DNA of 64,000 nucleotides from Croceimicrobium sp963977415 (GCA_963977415.1 CAXBOS010000008.1:62001-126000); one strand, 5' to 3'; positions 52,508 to 62,821 are shown, numbered from the stretch's first letter. A program made the numbers and translations. Notes: a model not told the origin generated them from the sequence alone.

Positions 52508-55501
52508 ATGAAGAAACAGCTATTAAAGCTTTTAATGTTCTTTACTCTGGCGATGTTTATGCCAGCCTTGAGCTACGCCCAACAAACGGTGGCTAAAGGC
52601 CAAATTGATATTTTAACAGGAGTAGTTGATGTTAATTTCGCCGATGCCATTTGCCAGTGCGATACCATTGAAGTAGATTATGAAATTAAGCCTTTGGCAA
52701 ATTTTCCTTCAACTTCTAGTTTTGAGTATCAATTTGTTACTACCGCACCTGCTGTGCCACCTGTTTTTGGGGCACCTTCTTTATTAGAGCTGACAAAATT
52801 GGAGAAAAACGCTCCTCCCATACCCTTAACCTTACCTTCGGATACATTTAGCGCGGGTAGAAAGAGAGCCTATTTGGTAATTCCTTGTAATACGCCCATT
52901 GGATTACATGCATTACGAGTAATTAATAGAGCTTCTAACGGAGTAATTACGCCCGTTGATGGTTTTAGTGATACAATTTACTTTAACGTAAACCGTATAC
53001 CAACTTTAGCGGCCATTGATTCTATAGCAATGGTTCGCAATGGTTTTCACATTGACACAACCGATAATCCTTACAGCGGAACTGCAGATGTGGGTATATG
53101 TAAGCAGGATTCGATTTTCTTGCGCATCACCACTAATGCCAGTTCCATCCAATGGTATAATGGTTTCAATACTATTTTAGGTGAAACTAAAGATTCTATC
53201 CAAGTGGGCTCGCCTGGGGTTTATTATGCTAAAGTAACCAATGGTGGTTTATGTTCTATTTACACTGATACAGTTACGGTAACGTCTATCATAACCCCAA
53301 CTACGGTTTCCTTTAACCCCACCAACCCTCTCAATGCTAACGCTTACATAATCGATTTCCCACCAGTAAATAGTACCCCAGATGATTCATTAGAGCTTTG
53401 TGCTAATGAGACTGCGGTTTTAACAGGAACATTTCCCCCTGCTGGTACAGGGCTTACTTACACTTATCAGTGGTTAACCGACTCTTTAAATACTACTACT
53501 GGTTTCAGAGATTGGTACGCTCTTACAACTCCTAGTGCTACCACGCGTTTTCTAACCATTGATGCAAATTCATCTCGCCCAGGAGTAAATTATTATCGCC
53601 TAGTAGTAGATGATGGTTTTTGTCAAGATACTACTGCTGAGCTTTCTAAGTTTAATGTTTTTATAGATACAGTGCCTACCGGAACTCCTGTTGGAATACC
53701 ATTTTTAGGTACCACAGGTCCCACTGTATTTGGTGAAGTTTGTATGACGGACTCGGTTAATCTAGCTCTATTCAATAATGGTGCTGCAAACCCATTGTGG
53801 CGTTACAGATGGCAATGGTATGATCCTACAGTTCCAGCCGGAGCTAATCCATGGAAGTCGGTTTCAGGTGGCACCGCAGCTGCGGGCACGCTTAGTTTCG
53901 ATACGATGCCTACTATTAAAATTGACACCTCATTGTCGGATCCAGGTCAACCCTATTTCCAAAATCCAAAACCAGTTTTACGCTTCTTTAGAGTGAGAGT
54001 GGCCTCAGAGACACCTTATTATGATACTGAAACTTGCGTTTACTTTAGTGATAGTATTGCCGTTCGCTGGTTTCCAGAATACGATCTAACGGTAGCTTCT
54101 GCTCCTGGTATTAATGTGATTGGTCAAGATTCAATCAACTTCTGTGAAACTGATTCAGCCACGATAAGCGCACCTTCAACGCCAGCAGGATTAATAACCT
54201 TTGGTTATAATTACTCGTATCAATGGCTAACGGACTCGATTGATCCAAATAACGGTAGTCGTGTAAAATATCCTTTGGTAGGCGAAACCAACCAATCTTT
54301 TATCGTTCACGAAACAGGCAGATATTTTGTAGTTATCAATGATGGAATTTGCTCTGATACTTCTAATGTTTATCGGGTATTTGTAGATAGCTTGCCTACT
54401 ACAACTATATCGGAAATTACTTATCCTGGAAGCACGAACGGATTAACAGGTTTTAACCTTTGTTTATACGATTCTGCCTTAGTTTCCGCTAGCGATACAG
54501 TTCTTGGATTAACTCCTTGGAGATATCAATGGCAACAGCTTAATCCTACTAATGGATTTTGGACCAGCTTATTAACCGATACTCTCGTAACATTTAGTAT
54601 TGATGCGGGTTTAAAAAGAGTAGGTGAGGACACGGCTTATTTCCGTTTACAAACGAGTTACTTTAACCGATTTGGATTAGAAACTTGTGTTAGCATTACT
54701 GATAGTATTGCCGTAATTTTCTATCAGAATCCTACCTTATCCTTCATTCCTGGTGATAGTATTGGTCTTTGTCCTGGTGATAGCATCTTGATGGTTGCTA
54801 CCGGTAATTTCAACACAGTAAGCTGGGATAATGGTTCAGTATTAGGAGCAACCCGTTATATAAGTTCTGCTGGCACCTATCCAGTTAGAGTGACGGGTAT
54901 TAATGGTTGTATTACCCGCGATACGGTAACAGTTTATCCTTTAGTGGTTTCTGCCGGAGCAGGAGCTGATCAAACGGCTGAATCAGGCGAGGTGGTAACC
55001 CTAACGGCTTCAGGAGGTACAAACTACCGTTGGTTCGCTAATAAACCTCTTCAGTTCTCAGATTTCTTAAGCCAAAGAATTCAGGTTTCTAAAGTTTTAG
55101 AGAACGGAGTATTAGCGGATACCATAATTATTTATGTAGAAGTAACCAACCAACGCGGTTGTATTGGTCTTGATTCTTTGCAATTGATCGTAACCAAAAC
55201 CTTCCCCGAGCAGGTTAGCCTAATTAATAAGGCTTATAATTTATTCACACCGAATGGTGATGGTCTTAATGATGTGTGGGACATTCGTGAACTGATGGAT
55301 GGCGATGCTTGTAGGATACAAATTATGAACCGCTGGGGTTCTGTGGTTTATGAACCAGAAACTTTCAATGGTCTTTGGTCAGGTAAAGATAATGGCGGTA
55401 ATGATTTACCAGATGGTACCTATTACTATATTTTAGAATGTGGTAACACTAATGAAATCCGCATGCGTAATGCCGTAACCATAATCCGCAACCAACAATA
55501 A
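52508..55501 (+). CDS. Ig-like repeat surface protein with T9SS type B sorting domain
   Basis: A 997-aa secreted protein. The signal peptide is hydrophobic to about SYAQQT. Repeated beta domains end in patterns such as GVYYAKVTNGGLCS, GRYFVVINDGICSD and GTYPVRVTGINGC, with a SQWYN/QWLTDS core (Ig-like). The C-terminus (YNLFTPNGDGLNDVWDI, NRWGSVVYEP, DGTYYYILECG) is a type B T9SS sorting domain. The next gene (2 bp later) encodes a PorP/SprF protein, the usual partner for type B substrates such as SprB/SprF. Function: surface adhesin, inferred. Confidence 0.92.
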   Translation: MKKQLLKLLMFFTLAMFMPALSYAQQTVAKGQIDILTGVVDVNFADAICQCDTIEVDYEIKPLANFPSTSSFEYQFVTTAPAVPPVFGAPSLLELTKLEKNAPPIPLTLPSDTFSAGRKRAYLVIPCNTPIGLHALRVINRASNGVITPVDGFSDTIYFNVNRIPTLAAIDSIAMVRNGFHIDTTDNPYSGTADVGICKQDSIFLRITTNASSIQWYNGFNTILGETKDSIQVGSPGVYYAKVTNGGLCSIYTDTVTVTSIITPTTVSFNPTNPLNANAYIIDFPPVNSTPDDSLELCANETAVLTGTFPPAGTGLTYTYQWLTDSLNTTTGFRDWYALTTPSATTRFLTIDANSSRPGVNYYRLVVDDGFCQDTTAELSKFNVFIDTVPTGTPVGIPFLGTTGPTVFGEVCMTDSVNLALFNNGAANPLWRYRWQWYDPTVPAGANPWKSVSGGTAAAGTLSFDTMPTIKIDTSLSDPGQPYFQNPKPVLRFFRVRVASETPYYDTETCVYFSDSIAVRWFPEYDLTVASAPGINVIGQDSINFCETDSATISAPSTPAGLITFGYNYSYQWLTDSIDPNNGSRVKYPLVGETNQSFIVHETGRYFVVINDGICSDTSNVYRVFVDSLPTTTISEITYPGSTNGLTGFNLCLYDSALVSASDTVLGLTPWRYQWQQLNPTNGFWTSLLTDTLVTFSIDAGLKRVGEDTAYFRLQTSYFNRFGLETCVSITDSIAVIFYQNPTLSFIPGDSIGLCPGDSILMVATGNFNTVSWDNGSVLGATRYISSAGTYPVRVTGINGCITRDTVTVYPLVVSAGAGADQTAESGEVVTLTASGGTNYRWFANKPLQFSDFLSQRIQVSKVLENGVLADTIIIYVEVTNQRGCIGLDSLQLIVTKTFPEQVSLINKAYNLFTPNGDGLNDVWDIRELMDGDACRIQIMNRWGSVVYEPETFNGLWSGKDNGGNDLPDGTYYYILECGNTNEIRMRNAVTIIRNQQ

Positions 55502-55502
55502 G

Positions 55503-57056
55503 ATGAAAACGATGAGAAAAATTTTAGCACTGCTGGCTTTCGGAATGATGGCGAATCTTGCCACGGCTCAGCAGATTCCTTTATATAGTAATTATTTTTT
55601 CACTCCTTATATATACAACCCAGCTATGTCTGGTTCAACCGGAGTAACGGAAGCAACTTTTTTACACCGTCGTCAGTGGACAGGTATTCAGGGTTCACCT
55701 GAAACATCCGCTTTAGCCGTAAATGGTTCTTTAAATGAAGAAAAAGTTGGTTGGAGTATTTATGGTTTTTCAGATAGAACCGATATTCTTAGCCGTTTAG
55801 GTATTTATGGTAACTATGCTTATCATGTGAAAATCACAGATGACATAAGTTTGTCTGGTGGTATTGGTGCTGGTTATTTGAATCAGAACATTGATCAAAG
55901 CGCAGTGCGTGCTCGTGATCTTGGAGATGTATTTAGTGTAGTTGCTCCTAATCGTGGTGCTTTCGACATCAATATTGGTTTAAAATTGGCCGTGCAAAAC
56001 TTTACTTTAGGTTTTGCCGCTCCCCAATTGTTAAGTCAAAATGTTGTTTACGCTACTAACCCTAGTGATATCAATTATAACATGATTCGTCACTATGTGG
56101 CAACCGCTCAGTACGACTTTAAATTTGCTGGCGAAAAGCAGGTTTTAAGTCCGATCTTAATGGTAAGAACAGCTGAGTCTGTGCCTGCACAAATTGATGC
56201 TGGATTGCTATACAACATGAAAGAGTACGGTTTCCTGGGTGCTATGTTCCGTTCAAACTATGGAATTACCATTAATGCAGGTGTTAATCTTTCTGAGACC
56301 TTAACATTAGGGTACGCTTACGATTTCTCTACCAATACTTATGGTTCTAACTTTGGTACTAGTCATGAATTTATGCTTACCTACCGCTTTGGTAGCAATA
56401 AGGATAATGAGCGTATGCAAAACGAGTTGAAGCGCTTGAAGTTAAACCAAAGACGTCAGAAAGACGAATTGGAGGAAACTGTAGATGAGAAGTTAGAAGA
56501 GTTTAAGGATAGCTATAAAGACGATATCCAGAAAGCCCTTGAGGACGAGAAGAAAAAAATGGTTGAAGAGTTGGAAAAACTGCGTAAACAAGCCGAAGAG
56601 CAAGGAAATCGCAATAACAACAATAACTCAAACAATAACAATCAAGGAGGACAGCAAAACAATCAGTCCAACAATCCTAACAACAACATGCCGAACAATC
56701 AGGCGGCAAACAATAATAACAATAACGATAATGCTGGTTCTACTAACAATATGAACCAAGCTGCTAATAATGCAGGCATTAATTATCCACAGGAAAATCT
56801 TCCTGCCAATGTTAATCCAGGCTCTCCGGGGTACTACGTAACAGCGGGTGTATTTGGTCAACAGGCCAATGCTCAGCGATTAGCGAATAAACTGGCTACG
56901 CAAAACATTGACGCTAGAATTTTCCAAGATCCAGGCAATAGCTTCTACTATGTATATCTATTGAAATTCAATAGCTATGCTGAGGCAGATCAGGCTAAAG
57001 CAAGCCAATTAAATGGCCGCTTTAATGGTGATCTATGGATTAAAATTCTCAAGTAG
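55503..57056 (+). CDS. PorP/SprF-type outer-membrane protein fused to SPOR domain
   Basis: A 517-aa protein with an unusual layout. Signal peptide (to about ATAQQ), a PorP/SprF beta-barrel (~20-300; YNPAMSGSTG, FLHRRQWTGIQG), a charged coiled coil (~305-370), an Asn/Gln-rich low-complexity linker (~370-425), and a C-terminal SPOR domain (~440-517; YYVTAGVFGQQANAQRLANKL as 20-residue-scale start). SPOR domains bind denuded peptidoglycan. It likely anchors or helps export the 997-aa protein upstream. A strong terminator follows. Confidence 0.9.
   Translation: MKTMRKILALLAFGMMANLATAQQIPLYSNYFFTPYIYNPAMSGSTGVTEATFLHRRQWTGIQGSPETSALAVNGSLNEEKVGWSIYGFSDRTDILSRLGIYGNYAYHVKITDDISLSGGIGAGYLNQNIDQSAVRARDLGDVFSVVAPNRGAFDINIGLKLAVQNFTLGFAAPQLLSQNVVYATNPSDINYNMIRHYVATAQYDFKFAGEKQVLSPILMVRTAESVPAQIDAGLLYNMKEYGFLGAMFRSNYGITINAGVNLSETLTLGYAYDFSTNTYGSNFGTSHEFMLTYRFGSNKDNERMQNELKRLKLNQRRQKDELEETVDEKLEEFKDSYKDDIQKALEDEKKKMVEELEKLRKQAEEQGNRNNNNNSNNNNQGGQQNNQSNNPNNNMPNNQAANNNNNNDNAGSTNNMNQAANNAGINYPQENLPANVNPGSPGYYVTAGVFGQQANAQRLANKLATQNIDARIFQDPGNSFYYVYLLKFNSYAEADQAKASQLNGRFNGDLWIKILK
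56605..56775 (+). repeat. AAT/AAC-rich low-complexity tract (Asn-rich linker)
   Basis: The codons are mostly AAC and AAT with CAG/CAA, coding an Asn/Gln-rich linker inside the PorP/SprF-SPOR gene. Repeats of this kind can change length in units of three bases and so vary the linker without a frameshift. Confidence 0.75.
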
Positions 57057-57077
57057 AATTTTAGAAACGCAATAAAG

Positions 57078-57114
57078 AAGGGGCTGTCTGATTTAATCAG
57101 GCGGCCCCTTTTCT
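57078..57114 (+). terminator. Rho-independent terminator after the PorP/SprF-SPOR gene
   Basis: AAGGGGCTGTCTGAT and ATCAGGCGGCCCCTT form a 15-bp stem (two G-T pairs), with a TTA loop, followed by TTTTCTATTTTA. It lies 22 bp after the stop. Confidence 0.85.
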
Positions 57115-57245
57115 ATTTTACATGGGTTTATGTGTAATTAAGATGCAAACTTCTGCTATGGCAAAATTTTGCTTATTCGATAAAGAAGTCGGAAATGAAA
57201 ACAGGAGTATTTTAAATCCCTAGATTTTTATTCCGCTCCTAAAAC

Positions 57246-57824
57246 TTAACTTTTTAGAATTCTACTTGCTTGCACAATGTGCCGGTTGGTATGCTCAAGC
57301 ATAATAAACAAAGCATCCGCCATGCTAACTTTTACAATTGGCAAAAGCGTTTTCACCTTTATTTGGTCTAAGTTTTTAGAATCCAGCAGTTTAGCATAAT
57401 TACTAATTTCTCGTAAGTCCTGCACAAGCTCTTGAAAAATCACTTTTTCTACTACTGCAAAACCAGCCTTTTGCTTGGCTTTAGGGTCTGTTGCTTGTGG
57501 AGTTTTACTGTATTTAATAGGCATGTCATTTACATCTAGCAGGCATGCTTGCTCCAGCTTTTTACCAATCCAACTGCGTTTTACAGGAGAAGTGTCGGCT
57601 TTTTTGGCTTTTTGCAGGGCCTTAGGAAATTGGTCAAGATAACTTTCATTTAAAAGATTGATGTGGAAAAAGACTTCTAGCACATTCCAGGTTCCAGCAG
57701 CCCCGGTTTTAAGGAGATCTTCACCTTCGCTGTAGTAGAAAATACTGTCTAGCTTCTTTTCAATCGTATCAAGCCTTTCCAATAAATATTTAGAGGCTTC
57801 GGCATTTGTCATAGCTTCATTCAT
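57246..57824 (-). CDS. DinB-like four-helix protein
   Basis: A 192-aa helical protein with W-N-V-L-E-V-F-F-H-I-N near residue 50 (a His that could bind metal in DinB/YfiT folds) and LEHTNRHIVQASRIL at the C-terminus (a second His). DinB-fold proteins are metal-dependent transferases or nucleases of varied role. The match is by motif and helical pattern. Confidence 0.7.
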   Translation of the reverse strand: MNEAMTNAEASKYLLERLDTIEKKLDSIFYYSEGEDLLKTGAAGTWNVLEVFFHINLLNESYLDQFPKALQKAKKADTSPVKRSWIGKKLEQACLLDVNDMPIKYSKTPQATDPKAKQKAGFAVVEKVIFQELVQDLREISNYAKLLDSKNLDQIKVKTLLPIVKVSMADALFIMLEHTNRHIVQASRILKS

Positions 57825-57924
57825 GCCGCAAATTTACATATCCTTTGCAGGCGATGCTTTTCTAATCCTAAATTTAGGTGAGTAGCCTAGCATTGACGTA
57901 ATTTGTATAAAGAATTTTTGAAAA

Positions 57925-59949
57925 ATGAATATGCCGCTTTTAGCAGATTTTAATACCCCATTTAATAGCGTTCCCTTTGAAGAAATTAAAGAGGAACATT
58001 TCTTACCCGCTTTAAAACAAGCGATTAGCGAAGGATTGGCCGAAGTTGAAGCCATCGTTAAGGAAAAGGAAGAAGCAACTTTTGAAAACACCATTTTAGC
58101 TCTCGAACTAGCAGGACAAAAGCTAAGTCGAGTGGCGGAAATTTTCTTTAACCTCAATTCCGCCGAAACTAATGATAACATTCAAGCCATAGCACGTGAG
58201 TTTTCGCCATTGCTGAGCGCTTATCGTAATGACGTTATGCTTAATGAAGGGCTTTTTAAAAGGGTAGAGAAAGTTTTGAATGCTCAAAGAAACACTTTAC
58301 TAGGGGAGGACTTAATGCTTCTCGAAAAGTCCTATAAATCCTTTGCTCGCAATGGAATTAACTTACAAGGTGAAGACAAACAAACCCTAAGAAAGATAGA
58401 TGAAGAGTTATCGTCTTTGTCCTTGAAATTTGGCGAGAATGTATTAGCAGAAACAAATGCTTTTGAGCTGTATCAATCAGCAGAAGATTTAGTGGGCTTA
58501 CCTGATTATGCCTTGGCCAGCGGGGCTGATGAAGCCAAAGCCAAGGGTAGAGAAGGTGAATATCTAATTACCTTACAAGCGCCTAGTTACATTCCCGTAA
58601 TGACTTATGCCGCTAATCGCGCATTAAGAGAGAAGTTATTTCGTGCCTTCGGTAGCAAGGCCTTTAAAGGCAACGAACATGATAATCAGGAAACAGTAAA
58701 GCGCATTGTCGCTTTGCGTCACCAAAGAGCACAATTACTGGGCTTCGAGAATCATGCCGATTATGTATTGCAAGAGCGCATGGCTAAATCGAAAGTAAAC
58801 GTCGATAATTTCTTAGATGAACTTTTAGAGGTTTCTAAAGCCGCTTGCGCAGATGAGTTAGCAGAATTAGCCGTTTTTGCCAAAGACTTAGATGGTTTAG
58901 ATAAGCTGGAAAGATGGGATATTGCCTATTATAGTGAAAAGCTAAAGCAGAAGCGTTTTGATATTGATGATAGCATCCTGAAGCCTTATTTTCAGGTAGA
59001 TAGGGTAATTGGTGGTGCTTTTGCTGTCGCTGAAAAATTATACGGTATTCGTTTCGAAGAAAGAAAGGATATTCAAAAATATCATCCCGATGTGATTACT
59101 TATGAAGTGAAAGACAAAGACGGTAGCCATTTAGCCCTTCTTTATGCTGATTTCTTCCCCCGTGAAGGGAAACGCAATGGTGCTTGGATGACTTCTTATC
59201 GCGGGCAGCGCAATATTAACGGTGAAGAGCAAAGACCGCACATTTCTATTGTCTGTAATTTTACTAAACCTGGTTCGGATAGTCCTTCTTTATTGACTTT
59301 TAACGAGGTACTTACTTTATTCCACGAATTTGGTCATGCCTTACACGGAATTTTAGCTAATACGAAATACGAAAGCCTTAGTGGGACTAGCGTGTTATGG
59401 GATTTTGTGGAGCTACCTTCGCAAATAATGGAAAATTGGTGTTACGAAAAAGAATGCCTAGACCTCTTCGCTAAACATTATAAAACCGGCGAATTAATTC
59501 CTGCTAATCTTATTGAACGCCTTAAAGAAAGCGCTAGCTTTATGGAGGGGTATGCAACTTTAAGGCAGGTAGGTTTTGCAAAGCTGGATATGAACTGGCA
59601 CGGAACCGAACCTAGTGCTTTATCGGTGGGCGACTTTGAGGAATCTGTTTTCGCAGAAACGCAATTATTACCCGTGCAGCAGGACACTAATATGTCCTGC
59701 AGCTTTAGTCATATATTCCAAGGAGGTTACTCTGCGGGCTATTACAGCTACAAATGGGCGGAAGTTTTAGATGCGGATGCCTTTGAACTCTTTAAAGAAA
59801 AAGGACTGTTTAATCCAGAAGTTGCCGCGGCCTTCCGTAAACTGCTTTCAAGCGGTGGAGCGGTAGATCCAGCCGAATTGTATCGCAATTTCAGAGGACA
59901 AAACCCCGACCCCAAGGCCTTATTGCGCCGTGCTGGGTTGATCAAATAA
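57925..59949 (+). CDS. M3-family oligopeptidase
   Basis: A 674-aa zinc metallopeptidase. The zinc motif is LFHEFGHALHGI (HExGH), followed by VELPSQIMENW, whose Glu is the third ligand. It resembles oligopeptidase A/Dcp-type enzymes and cleaves short peptides in the cytoplasm. It is followed closely (4 bp) by rsmA. Confidence 0.95.
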   Translation: MNMPLLADFNTPFNSVPFEEIKEEHFLPALKQAISEGLAEVEAIVKEKEEATFENTILALELAGQKLSRVAEIFFNLNSAETNDNIQAIAREFSPLLSAYRNDVMLNEGLFKRVEKVLNAQRNTLLGEDLMLLEKSYKSFARNGINLQGEDKQTLRKIDEELSSLSLKFGENVLAETNAFELYQSAEDLVGLPDYALASGADEAKAKGREGEYLITLQAPSYIPVMTYAANRALREKLFRAFGSKAFKGNEHDNQETVKRIVALRHQRAQLLGFENHADYVLQERMAKSKVNVDNFLDELLEVSKAACADELAELAVFAKDLDGLDKLERWDIAYYSEKLKQKRFDIDDSILKPYFQVDRVIGGAFAVAEKLYGIRFEERKDIQKYHPDVITYEVKDKDGSHLALLYADFFPREGKRNGAWMTSYRGQRNINGEEQRPHISIVCNFTKPGSDSPSLLTFNEVLTLFHEFGHALHGILANTKYESLSGTSVLWDFVELPSQIMENWCYEKECLDLFAKHYKTGELIPANLIERLKESASFMEGYATLRQVGFAKLDMNWHGTEPSALSVGDFEESVFAETQLLPVQQDTNMSCSFSHIFQGGYSAGYYSYKWAEVLDADAFELFKEKGLFNPEVAAAFRKLLSSGGAVDPAELYRNFRGQNPDPKALLRRAGLIK

Positions 59950-59953
59950 ATGT

Positions 59954-60718
59954 ATGGTAAAAGCTAAAAAACATCTGGGTCAGCATTTCTTAAGAAATGA
60001 GGGCATAGCAAGAGACATTGCCGAAGGATTAAGTCACGAAGGGTATAAAAAAGTACTGGAAATTGGTCCAGGAATGGGAGTGCTAAGCCAGTTTTTATTG
60101 GAAGCACCCTCCGAACTTTTTGTGGCCGAGATTGATGGCGAATCGATTGCCTACCTCGAAGAAAATTTTAAAGCTTTAGATAAGCACATTATACCGGGTG
60201 ATTTTTTACGCTTAGATCTTGCGAAATTAATGGGAGAGCCTTTTGCCTTAATTGGTAACTATCCCTATAATATATCTAGTCAGATTATATTTAAAATGCT
60301 CGACCACGTAGAGTTAATTCCCGAAATGGTAGGCATGTTTCAAAAGGAAGTAGCCGATCGTTTAACCGCTGAGCCAGGTTCTAAAACCTATGGTATTTTA
60401 AGTGTTCTAGCCGCTGCTTTTTACGAGAGGGAATATCTTTTTACGGTAGCTCCACACGAGTTTAGTCCGCCACCTAAAGTGCTTTCAGGCGTTATCCGCT
60501 TTAAGCGTAAAGCAGATTTTAGCCTTACGGTAGATAGGTCTTTATTTACACGCATTGTTAAAACCGCTTTTAACCAAAGAAGGAAAACCTTGCGTAATGC
60601 CTTGAAAGCCTTAAATTTACCTCTCGATGGAATTGCAGCCGACACCTTGCAAAAGCGCGCGGAACAATTGCATTACTCTGAATTTGTAGAACTTACCGAA
60701 ATTCTTTCTCGCCCATGA
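59954..60718 (+). CDS. rsmA: 16S rRNA dimethyladenosine transferase
   Basis: A 254-aa SAM-dependent methylase that modifies two adjacent adenosines of 16S rRNA. Motif I is LEIGPGMGVLSQFL and motif IV is GNYPYNISSQIIF. Length fits the family. Its end overlaps mgtE by 4 bp. Confidence 0.96.
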   Translation: MVKAKKHLGQHFLRNEGIARDIAEGLSHEGYKKVLEIGPGMGVLSQFLLEAPSELFVAEIDGESIAYLEENFKALDKHIIPGDFLRLDLAKLMGEPFALIGNYPYNISSQIIFKMLDHVELIPEMVGMFQKEVADRLTAEPGSKTYGILSVLAAAFYEREYLFTVAPHEFSPPPKVLSGVIRFKRKADFSLTVDRSLFTRIVKTAFNQRRKTLRNALKALNLPLDGIAADTLQKRAEQLHYSEFVELTEILSRP

Positions 60719-62064
60719 GTATAGATATCACCCGCGAATTTTTAGAAAATCTTGAAGAAGAGATACTTGCTGGGAAAAAGGAGAACTATCAGGAGTTTAT
60801 CAATGATAGCCACCCTGCTGACATTGCAGAAATCGTCGACAAGATTGATGAAGAAGCAGCGGAAATACTATTTCGTTCCCTCGAAAACGAGTTGGGCGCG
60901 GAGGTTTTAATGGAGATTGATGAAGATCTGCGGGCTAAATTTCTTGAAGGTTACAATGGCCAGGAGATTGCTTCGGATTTAATTGAGAATCTTGATTCTG
61001 ACGATGCGGCCGACCTTATCAATGAGTTACCTAGCGAACAGCGTCGAGAGGTTTTAGATAATATTGAAGATGAACAGCAGGCTTTAGATATTGCCCGCTT
61101 ATTAATCTACCCCGAAGGAACAGCCGGTTCCTTAATGGGAACAGAACTTATTAAGGTTTACGATACTTGGCGAGTTTTACAGTGCGTAAAAGAAATGCGC
61201 AAACAAGCCGAAGAAATTGAACGTGTTCATGCCATTTATGTAGTAGACGCTAGTAATAAACTATTGGGAACTTTAAGTCTTAAAAAGCTCCTAACAACTT
61301 CCACCAAAACCCCTATCTCAGAGGTTTATTCTTCTAAGGTTCAATATGTAGAAATAAATACTGAAGCAGAGGAAGTGGCTAACTACATGCAAAAATACGA
61401 TTTGGTAGTGGTGCCAGTGGTAGATCCTATTGGACACTTAGTGGGTAGAATTACCATCGATGATGTGGTAGATTTTATTCGCGATGAGGCCAAAGAGGAT
61501 TACAACCTCGCCAGTGGACTTACTGATGAAGTAGAAGAAGACGATACTATTCTCGCCATCACCCGAGCTCGTTTACCTTGGCTATTAATTGGTCTTTTCG
61601 GGGGACTTTTAGCCGCCTCGGTAATTGGCCGCTATGAAATGGATATTGATATTATTCCCCAAATGGCCTTTTTCATTCCGCTTATTGCGGCTATGGGCGG
61701 TAATGTGGGGGTGCAATCTTCCGCCATTATTGTACAGGGTTTAGCCAGTCAATCCTTAAGTGGTGGAACGGTTACTCGACTAATGAAAGAATTGGGAGTA
61801 GCTACTGTAAATGCCTCTATACTAGCGGCAACCGTTATTGGGAGTAGCTTGTTTTTGGGTTATAGCATGGCCTTAGCCCTTACCGTGGCTGTGGCACTAT
61901 TTGCGGTAATTATTGTTGCTGCTTTAATTGGAACTTTTGTACCCTTAATCTTAAATAATTATAAAGTAGATCCAGCCCTTGCTACAGGACCTTTTATTAC
62001 CACTTTAAATGATATTATAGGTCTCTTTTTATATTTTCAAATTGGCCGACTAATTCTTGCTTAA
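60715..62064 (+). CDS. mgtE: magnesium transporter MgtE
   Basis: A 449-aa protein with an N-terminal acidic helical domain (to ~130), two CBS domains (~130-260, ending in GRITIDDVVDFIRDEAKEDY) and five transmembrane helices with AAMGGNVGVQSSAIIVQGLA and GPFITTLNDIIGLFLYF. The cytosolic part gates the channel according to Mg2+. Family length is standard. Confidence 0.95.
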   Translation: MSIDITREFLENLEEEILAGKKENYQEFINDSHPADIAEIVDKIDEEAAEILFRSLENELGAEVLMEIDEDLRAKFLEGYNGQEIASDLIENLDSDDAADLINELPSEQRREVLDNIEDEQQALDIARLLIYPEGTAGSLMGTELIKVYDTWRVLQCVKEMRKQAEEIERVHAIYVVDASNKLLGTLSLKKLLTTSTKTPISEVYSSKVQYVEINTEAEEVANYMQKYDLVVVPVVDPIGHLVGRITIDDVVDFIRDEAKEDYNLASGLTDEVEEDDTILAITRARLPWLLIGLFGGLLAASVIGRYEMDIDIIPQMAFFIPLIAAMGGNVGVQSSAIIVQGLASQSLSGGTVTRLMKELGVATVNASILAATVIGSSLFLGYSMALALTVAVALFAVIIVAALIGTFVPLILNNYKVDPALATGPFITTLNDIIGLFLYFQIGRLILA

Positions 62065-62065
62065 T

Positions 62066-62821
62066 ATGCGTATTATTTTATGTATTTGTCTTATTAGCTT
62101 TTATGCATCTGCGCAAAGCGCTTTTAACAGCGATAGACCGGGGCAAAGTTATTCCCCTATCAGTTTAGAAGCGCGTCAAATACTTGTTCAGCAGGGTTTT
62201 GAGTTTGGGGCAACTTTACTTGATAGTATTACAACACAACGAAGTACAAACTATTTTACAGAAGTTCGTGTGGGTTTAGGTGGGAATTTTGAAGCGGGCT
62301 TGGGCTATGGTAATCAGTGGATTAATAACACGATTACCGATAATGAATTTAATCTTCAACCATCACAAAACCCTTGGTTGATGCTGCGTTACTCTCTCGA
62401 TTTAAATTTACCTAAATGGCATTTAGGATTTTTAGTTCGCTCGCAAATTAATAATGTCGAATACCGCGGAATTTTATCTTACGACTTTATCGAAGATTTA
62501 AGCTTCACTATTAATTATGGCATTTTTCAAGATGGTGATAGAGTAGATGGTTTTTATACTATCAATGCCAGTTATGCCTACCACCGCTTTTCGTATTTTA
62601 TAGAAGCTTATGGTGCTAACTATTATACTATTGGTGGTCGCGATTTTAGAGCTTATAATATGGGCGGTAGCTATTCCTTGGGTCCTAATTTTCAAATGGA
62701 AGTTTTTGCGGGGTGGCAGCAAAGTGCTTTTAATCAGAACGTTACTCAGCCTTTTATAAATGCGGGTTTTTCTTGGTTAATCGATTTCCAGAAAGAAGAA
62801 GAGGAAGAAGAGAACTTATGA
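62066..62821 (+). CDS. outer-membrane beta-barrel protein, hypothetical
   Basis: A 251-aa protein from ATG 62,066 (a TTG is in frame 9 bp upstream, inside the mgtE end). The signal peptide (MRIILCICLISFYASAQS) is followed by alternating beta strands with aromatic ends (GNQWINNTI, FIEAYGANYYT, FINAGFSWLIDF), as in porin-like barrels of about ten strands or so. It starts 1 bp after the mgtE stop. Its substrate is unknown. Confidence 0.75.
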   Translation: MRIILCICLISFYASAQSAFNSDRPGQSYSPISLEARQILVQQGFEFGATLLDSITTQRSTNYFTEVRVGLGGNFEAGLGYGNQWINNTITDNEFNLQPSQNPWLMLRYSLDLNLPKWHLGFLVRSQINNVEYRGILSYDFIEDLSFTINYGIFQDGDRVDGFYTINASYAYHRFSYFIEAYGANYYTIGGRDFRAYNMGGSYSLGPNFQMEVFAGWQQSAFNQNVTQPFINAGFSWLIDFQKEEEEEENL

